A stretch of 64,000 nucleotides of DNA from CAJCJE01 sp963818685 (GTDB taxonomy: Bacteria; Actinomycetota; Actinomycetes; Mycobacteriales; Pseudonocardiaceae): NCBI GenBank assembly GCA_963818685.1, contig CAWFTJ010000009.1:248001-312000 (forward strand), in the 5' to 3' direction. The stretch's first letter is position 1. Each line of letters opens with the position of its first letter. Of the stretch, positions 59,834-64,000 are shown one piece after another. The notes below the pieces were generated by a model that saw nothing but the letters and a program-made list of their open reading frames with translations, was not told the origin of the DNA and did no database searches. Made by a program: the position numbers and the translations under genes.

Positions 59834-59880
59834 GTGAACACTGTTTACCATGCCAGGGTACGGGGGTTAACACTGTTCAC
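59834..59880. promoter_or_regulatory. Twin TetR operators
   Basis: Two near-identical 15-bp dyads, GTGAACACTGTTTAC (59834-59848) and GTTAACACTGTTCAC (59866-59880), each differ by one base from the perfect palindrome GTGAACA-C-TGTTCAC. Their centres are 32 bp apart, about three helical turns. They fill the space between the MMPL and TetR genes. Confidence 0.75.
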
Positions 59881-59898
59881 CAAGTAGTCGGGACAGGT

Positions 59899-60621
59899 AT
59901 GACCGAGACCACACGTCGGGAGCGCTCCCGGGACGAAACCCAGCAGGAGATCCGTCGAGTCGCCCGCGACCTGCTGATCAACCAGGGCAGGGAGGCGGTC
60001 ACCCTGCGCGCCATCGCCAGGGAGATAGGCATCACCGCGCCCGCGATCTACCGCTACCACGCCTCCCTCGAACACCTGATCCAACAACTGTGCGCGGACA
60101 TCTGCACGGACCTCGCCGCGGACATGGCCACCGACCTCGCCGCCATCCCCCCGGAAGACACGCCCGCGCAGGTGTTCGCGGTCTGTCGCGGCTTCCGCAC
60201 CTGGGCGCTGCGCCACCCGCAGGAGTTCAGCCTGGTGTTCGCCAGCCCACCGGGTACCGGCGCGCCGACCAACGACCTCAACGACCCGTTCGGCCGGATC
60301 TTCCTGACCGTGGCAGGGCGGGTGCTAGCTACCCGACAGCTGGCCATGCCCGCCGACGACAAGGTGCCCCCGCAACTGCGGGACGACCTGGCCGAGTTCC
60401 GCCGAACACTATTCGACACCCTCGCCGAAGCAGGTCTCGACCTGCCCGAACACGTGTTCCCGATCGGTGCGGCATACACCATGCTGCGCTTCTGGGTTCG
60501 GCTCTACGGCCAGGTCGCGCTGGAGGTGTTCGGCCGGTTCCCGTTCGCGGTGTCCGCACCGGAGCCGCTGTTCGAGTCGATGCTCGCCGAGCTAGCCGAG
60601 GAGGTCGGCCTGATCAGCTGA
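59899..60621 (+). CDS. TetR-family regulator
   Basis: This 240-residue repressor has a TetR HTH (QEIRRVARDLLINQGREAVT, LRAIAREIGITAPAIYRY) and a helical ligand domain of the TetR_C-WHG type (FRTWALRHPQEFSLVFA). ATG 59899 is used; upstream codons cross the operators. It probably represses the divergent MMPL gene through the two dyads. Confidence 0.92.
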   Translation: MTETTRRERSRDETQQEIRRVARDLLINQGREAVTLRAIAREIGITAPAIYRYHASLEHLIQQLCADICTDLAADMATDLAAIPPEDTPAQVFAVCRGFRTWALRHPQEFSLVFASPPGTGAPTNDLNDPFGRIFLTVAGRVLATRQLAMPADDKVPPQLRDDLAEFRRTLFDTLAEAGLDLPEHVFPIGAAYTMLRFWVRLYGQVALEVFGRFPFAVSAPEPLFESMLAELAEEVGLIS

Positions 60622-60691
60622 CCGGTGTCGGCCCGCCGGCGGCGGTGGGGTGCTGACCTGCTGGCCGAGCGCGGTTGCCTACCCTGCAAAC

Positions 60692-61162
60692 GTGCATCCC
60701 GTCCAGTTCGCCACCGCGGCCGCTGCCCAGTCCGACGTCGCCCCCTTCGCGCTGCGTCTGGTCCTGCTGCTGGTCCTACTCGCCGTCGCGGTCCTGCTCG
60801 GCCGCACCGGCTATCTCGGCTGGCGCGGCAGGCTGACCCCGGCCGGCAGACTCGGCGTGCGCACGGCCAGCGCACTGACCGACTGGGAGAGCTTCGAACT
60901 GACCAACCGGGTCGCCGGCCTGCCCACCATGGTCGCCGGTTTGATCGCGGCCTTCTCCGGCACGGCGGCGTTCGGCCTGTCGACGCTTGCGGGCAGCGTG
61001 ACAGCCGCTGGAATCGGTCTGGTCGCGGCCATCGTGTTGGCCGCGACCGGTGGTGTCCTCGGCGACCGCGCGGCGAAAGTCATGCTTGCCAGCAGGCAGA
61101 GCGATCCGGCAAGCTGTGTCGGCTGTGCGTGCGGTGGGTGTGCAGCGCCCTCCGCAGGCTGA
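60692..61162 (+). CDS. SdpI-like membrane protein
   Basis: This 156-residue protein has three helices (FALRLVLLLVLLAVAVLLG, LPTMVAGLIAAFSGTAAFG, GIGLVAAIVLAATGG). LTPAGRLGVRTASALTDWES followed by FELTNRVAG matches the SdpI signature (G-R-x-GVRT, then W). SdpI is an immunity/signalling protein in Bacillus; actinobacterial homologues are uncharacterised. The C-terminus carries a Cys cluster, CVGCACGGC, unusual for the family. GTG 60692 is 6 nt after TACCCT. Confidence 0.8.
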   Translation: MHPVQFATAAAAQSDVAPFALRLVLLLVLLAVAVLLGRTGYLGWRGRLTPAGRLGVRTASALTDWESFELTNRVAGLPTMVAGLIAAFSGTAAFGLSTLAGSVTAAGIGLVAAIVLAATGGVLGDRAAKVMLASRQSDPASCVGCACGGCAAPSAG

Positions 61163-61195
61163 GAAAAGCGGGGATTTGGGATTCGGGGGAATGCC

Positions 61196-61264
61196 ATGAA
61201 GCGGATTGCCGTACCCATAGCGGCTGCCTGGGCAGCCGCTGGTCAGGACAGACGCGGCCGATGA
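61196..61264 (+). CDS. Possible leader peptide (22 aa) with internal hairpin
   Basis: ATG 61196 after GGGGGA opens a 22-codon frame, MKRIAVPIAAAWAAAGQDRR plus two residues, whose TGA overlaps the ATG of the D,D-peptidase gene. A perfect 10-bp stem with a 2-nt loop (61219-61240) lies inside it. Translation of the leader would melt the stem, suggesting coupling or attenuation. It could also be the detached remains of a signal peptide. Confidence 0.4.
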   Translation: MKRIAVPIAAAWAAAGQDRRGR

Positions 61265-61980
61265 CGGCCACGGACCCTTCAACCCGACCGGGCGACTACA
61301 CGAGTCGACGGGTCCGCTTCCAGTCGCTGCAAGGCTCACGTTACGCGTTCGACTCGGCACCCACGGTTCCCTTTCCCGCCGTTCCTGTTTCACTGAGCGA
61401 AATGACCCTCATCGGGTCGTTCTCCGGCATCCTCGAAGCCGACATCGAGCGTTCGACCTGGCCCGATTCCAGCAAGGAACGCCTGCGTGACCACGCCTAT
61501 CGAGTCGCCACCCTGACGCTCGCCAGGGTGCTGCTGCCCTTTGCCGCGCTCGTCCGCGGCGGACGGCGGGCCAAACAGACCGCGAGCGAGTGGGCCCTGT
61601 CGCTGCGTTTCCCGCGCGAGAAGCTGGCCGGACTCACCGAGCAGACCCGGGTCGCGCTGACCAAGGCTCGGACCGAGGCGTTCTGGCGCCATGGCGAACT
61701 GATCGGCGTCACCTCAGGGCAACGCAGCAGGGCCGCTCAGCAACGACTCTGGGACGCGGCGGTCCAGCGCTACGGCTCGGTGGCGCAGGCACGACGCTGG
61801 GTGTTGCCGCCGCACCAGTCCGCGCACGTCCGCGGCACTGCCATGGACCTGCGGCCCTACGGCGGCGCCCGCTGGCTGGACAGGCACGGTCATCGCTTCG
61901 GCCTGTACCGCACGTTCGACAACGAGTGGTGGCACTTCGAGTACCTCGGCGACGTCGACACCGAGTCGCTCGCGTCCTAG
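61261..61980 (+). CDS. VanY-type D,D-carboxypeptidase (M15)
   Basis: This 239-residue zinc peptidase has the M15 signature in its C-terminal half: TSGQRSRAAQQRLWDAAVQ, the first ligands in QSAHVRGTAMD (H...D), and the catalytic Glu/third ligand in NEWWHFEYLG. Such enzymes remove the terminal D-Ala from peptidoglycan stems. The N-terminal 125 residues are not recognisable, and no signal peptide or clear membrane helix is present, although the substrate is extracellular. ATG 61261 overlaps the stop of a 22-codon leader. Confidence 0.85.
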   Translation: MTATDPSTRPGDYTSRRVRFQSLQGSRYAFDSAPTVPFPAVPVSLSEMTLIGSFSGILEADIERSTWPDSSKERLRDHAYRVATLTLARVLLPFAALVRGGRRAKQTASEWALSLRFPREKLAGLTEQTRVALTKARTEAFWRHGELIGVTSGQRSRAAQQRLWDAAVQRYGSVAQARRWVLPPHQSAHVRGTAMDLRPYGGARWLDRHGHRFGLYRTFDNEWWHFEYLGDVDTESLAS

Positions 61981-62006
61981 CCCGATCAGCGTGGTAGCCC
62001 GATCAG
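61978..62006. repeat. 12-bp direct repeat at convergent stops
   Basis: TAGCCCGATCAG occurs at 61978-61989 and 61995-62006. The first copy supplies the peptidase stop, the second contains the yqgE stop. A local duplication is likely. Confidence 0.7.
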
Positions 62007-62575
62007 TTGCGATGCACGTCGCCCGGGTGGGTGGCGAGCAGCGCCTGCGGCATGCCCTGCCTGCGCAGGACCGCACCCCACAGGTCGATCTTGGGCGGGT
62101 TCAGCACGTCGCTGGGCAGGGCGGGCACCACGATCCAGTCGTCGCGGGCGATCTCGCCCGCCAACTGTTCGCTCTCCCAGCCGGCATAGCCCGCGAACAC
62201 CCGCAGCCCGCGCAGCTTCGGCACCAGCATGTCCGGATCGGCGTCGAGATCGACAAGCGCGACCGGCCCACACACGCCGATCACGCCGGTCACCGACTGG
62301 GCGTCCTCGCCGGTGCGCAGCGCCGCGAGGCACAGTGCTGTCTTCTGCTCGACCGGTCCGCCCACGAAGACGGCCTGTGGCCGGCTCACGTGCGGACCCC
62401 AGGCCGGCAGGACGTCATGCACCGCCACCTCGCTCGGTCGGTTCAACACGACGCCGAGCGTTCCTTCCGAGCGGTGATCGATGATGTAGACCACGGTTCG
62501 GCGAAAATTCGAGTCCACCAAGCTGGGTGCCGCGACCAACAAGGTCCCGGGTTCGACATCATCGTCCGGTCGCAC
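62003..62575 (-). CDS. yqgE: YqgE/AlgH family protein (UPF0301)
   Basis: This 190-residue protein of the DUF179 family has PGTLLVAAPSLVDSNFRRTV, GTLGVVLNRPSEV, VFVGGPVEQ, VDLDADPDML, FAGYAGWESEQLAGEI and DDWIVVPALPSDVL. Function is unsettled; homologues are conserved in most bacteria. GTG 62575 is chosen by family length; the upstream frame to 63112 has no similarity. In mycobacteria the same gene also neighbours an MFS transporter. Confidence 0.93.
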   Translation of the reverse strand: MRPDDDVEPGTLLVAAPSLVDSNFRRTVVYIIDHRSEGTLGVVLNRPSEVAVHDVLPAWGPHVSRPQAVFVGGPVEQKTALCLAALRTGEDAQSVTGVIGVCGPVALVDLDADPDMLVPKLRGLRVFAGYAGWESEQLAGEIARDDWIVVPALPSDVLNPPKIDLWGAVLRRQGMPQALLATHPGDVHRN

Positions 62576-63084
62576 GACACCATGATCCCACCTCGGCCGA
62601 TGTCGCCCACCAGCCGAGCCTCGTTGTGATGTACGCCGAGGGAAGAAATCGCGTCGGCGGGAACGAAACCGGCCCGCGCCGCGTTGTCCAGTTCGGTCGG
62701 CGCACCCCGTATCCCCCGGGCCCACTTGATTACGCCGTCGTGGAATACCGTCCGGCTGGAGCCACGTCGCGCATTGCCGCCGAGAGGCGATCGGGTGCGT
62801 CGGCCGTCCTACTTCCCCGCACCGTCCAATCAGGTCACCGCGCACATCCAAAACGTGAATTTCTTTCACCAACCCACACCCCCCGCCCATCCCGGGGGAA
62901 CGGCCCCGCGTCGAGCCTATTGGGGGGTGGTGGGCGGGGACAAATGGCGATGCACAGGGTGTGGACAACTTTGGGGGGTTGTGGACAGAGTCGGGTTGGG
63001 CCAAGTGGTTGGAACTGTGGACAACCCGGTTCAGGCGTGGTGGTGGCCATGGGCGGTGTCCGGGTTGGCCCGTACGCTCGGCTT
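62576..63084. other. Intergenic region with DnaA-box-like sites
   Basis: I see no supported gene in these 509 bp. TGTGGACAA occurs at 62960-62968 and 63016-63024 and TGTGGACAG at 62980-62988, all in the same orientation. C-rich and G-rich tracts lie around 62870-62940. The MFS promoter (TACGCT, 63073-63078) is at the right end. Confidence 0.5.
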
Positions 63085-64000
63085 GTGGGAGTTCCAGCGG
63101 ACCTCGTGACATCTCGGCGCGCCGCGAGCGCTTCGGCCACGCCGCGGCTCGGGGTTCGGCGGTTGCTTCGGCTCACCGGCTATCGCCGGCTGCTGATCAG
63201 CCGGTTCGCCGCGCAGTGGGGCGACGGTCTGTTCCAGACCGGGCTGGCCGGCGCGGTGCTGTTCGATCCGGAGCGGGCGCCCAATCCGGCGGCGATCGCG
63301 GCCGGATTCGCCGTGTTGCTGCTGCCGTACTCGATCATCGGCCCGTTCGCCGGCGCACTGCTTGATCGGTGGGATCGGCGGCGGGTGCTGTTCGTCGGCA
63401 ATCTCACCCGGGGCGTGCTGATCCTGCTGACCGCGACCGCGGTCGCCACCGGGCTGCCCAGCCTCCCGCTCTATGTTGGCGCGTTGATCGCGGTCGGCAT
63501 CAGCCGGTTCGTCGATTCGGGTCTGTCGGCCGCGCTGCCGCACGTGGTGCCCGCGCAACACCTCGTCGAGGGCAACGCGGTAGCGACCACGCTCGGCGCG
63601 GTGGTCTCCGTCATCGGCGCCGGGTCCGCGGTGGGGCTGCGTGCGGTGTTCGGGTCGAACAACGCCGGGTCGGGACTGGTCACCGCGTGCGCGATCGTGG
63701 GATCGCTGGCCGCGGCCGCCGCATTGGCGCGGTTCGCGCCGGGCGACCTCGGGCCGGACACGATCACGCAGTCGACGCGCACGGTGGTCGCCATCGCGCG
63801 CGGGTTGCTTGACGGGGCGCGGGCCGTACTTCGGGTGCCGAGCGTGGCAGGTGGGTTCGTGGCGCTGTTCGCGCACCGCGCGGCGTTCGGGGCATCGTTG
63901 CTGGTCACGGTCATGTTGCTGCGGTACAGCTTTCACGACGATGGCATCCTGCGCGCCGGCCTGCCCGGTCTCGCCGAGGTCGCGGTGGCGGGCGGCGCCG
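63085..64000 (+). CDS. MFS transporter (truncated by window end)
   Basis: The first 305 residues of a major facilitator protein are visible. LLRLTGYRRLLISRFAAQWG begins the first helix, IIGPFAGALLDRWDRRRVLF is the conserved loop 2-3 motif (G-x3-DR-x2-RR), and about eight helices follow. It resembles the enterobactin-exporter-like branch and the MFS gene beside yqgE in mycobacteria. GTG 63085 is 6 nt after TACGCT; a second in-frame GTG is at 63106. The substrate is unknown. Confidence 0.88.
   Translation, partial: MGVPADLVTSRRAASASATPRLGVRRLLRLTGYRRLLISRFAAQWGDGLFQTGLAGAVLFDPERAPNPAAIAAGFAVLLLPYSIIGPFAGALLDRWDRRRVLFVGNLTRGVLILLTATAVATGLPSLPLYVGALIAVGISRFVDSGLSAALPHVVPAQHLVEGNAVATTLGAVVSVIGAGSAVGLRAVFGSNNAGSGLVTACAIVGSLAAAAALARFAPGDLGPDTITQSTRTVVAIARGLLDGARAVLRVPSVAGGFVALFAHRAAFGASLLVTVMLLRYSFHDDGILRAGLPGLAEVAVAGGA

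Noticed and set aside
62684..63109. 141-codon frame in the gap before the MFS gene
   Set aside because: No ribosome site, low-complexity Pro/Gly/Arg translation and DnaA-box-like sites inside it; no similarity to a known protein family by eye.
1..64000. tRNA genes, rRNA, CRISPR arrays, insertion sequences, prophage
   Set aside because: No T-loop consensus with a matching acceptor stem, no regularly spaced repeat-spacer pattern, and no transposase, integrase or phage structural motif was seen by eye; a covariance-model scan was not possible.

Overview
The window is a high-GC actinobacterial chromosome segment, most likely from a filamentous member of the Pseudonocardiaceae. GTG starts are frequent. 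Many genes look leaderless, with a TANNNT hexamer 6-8 nt before the start codon. The order ino1 / padR / DUF5318 / class A PBP / GT87 / rpsF-ssb-rpsR-rplI / dnaB matches the origin-proximal block of mycobacteria, as does yqgE next to an MFS gene at the right end. Family assignments were made by reading motifs; no database search was run.

Layout. 1-8.5 kb: an amino-acid ABC ATPase, a sodium/solute symporter with its DUF3311 partner and an overlooked 39-residue membrane protein, a Tat-exported family 2 glycosidase, GTP-dependent PEP carboxykinase, and an acidic secreted-type repeat protein. 8.6-12.4 kb: a translationally coupled operon of two dynamin-like GTPases flanking a GrpE-like protein. 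12.5-17.2 kb: a two-component system, a HAD phosphatase, and an ABC-2 exporter whose ATPase gene is a codon-usage mosaic. 17.8-21.2 kb: a conserved hypothetical, trmB, a divergent bacterial nitric oxide synthase and an SDR enzyme. 21.3-33.5 kb: the conserved inositol / cell-wall / ribosomal block. 33.9-37.5 kb: dnaB interrupted by two inteins, the first with class 3 hallmarks.

37.4-43.9 kb is an accessory island. Head-to-head AraC and NmrA genes have both lost their 5' ends. Next to them lies a compact module: a membrane protein, a small Cys/His-rich protein and, divergently, a 1.3-kDa-residue-scale (about 1,320 residues) TPR-CHAT protease-like protein. This module is the best candidate for a little-described conflict or cell-death system.

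43.9-64 kb: hydrolase/HxlR pair, degenerate GGDEF protein, a 1,354-residue secreted repeat protein with chaplin-like units and its 273-residue companion, an AI-2E-type permease, a MacS-like kinase with its regulator, PTS enzyme I, a glutaredoxin-like protein, a CcdC-like membrane protein, an MMPL transporter with a frame-scrambled segment facing its TetR regulator, an SdpI-like protein, a VanY-type D,D-peptidase, YqgE and a truncated MFS gene.

Functional themes are cell envelope synthesis and remodelling (PBP, GT87 enzymes, Ino1, MMPL, D,D-peptidase, repeat protein), membrane dynamics (dynamins), replication (dnaB, ssb, scattered DnaA-box-like sites) and central carbon metabolism (pckG, ptsI). 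No rRNA, tRNA, CRISPR array, insertion sequence or prophage was recognised.
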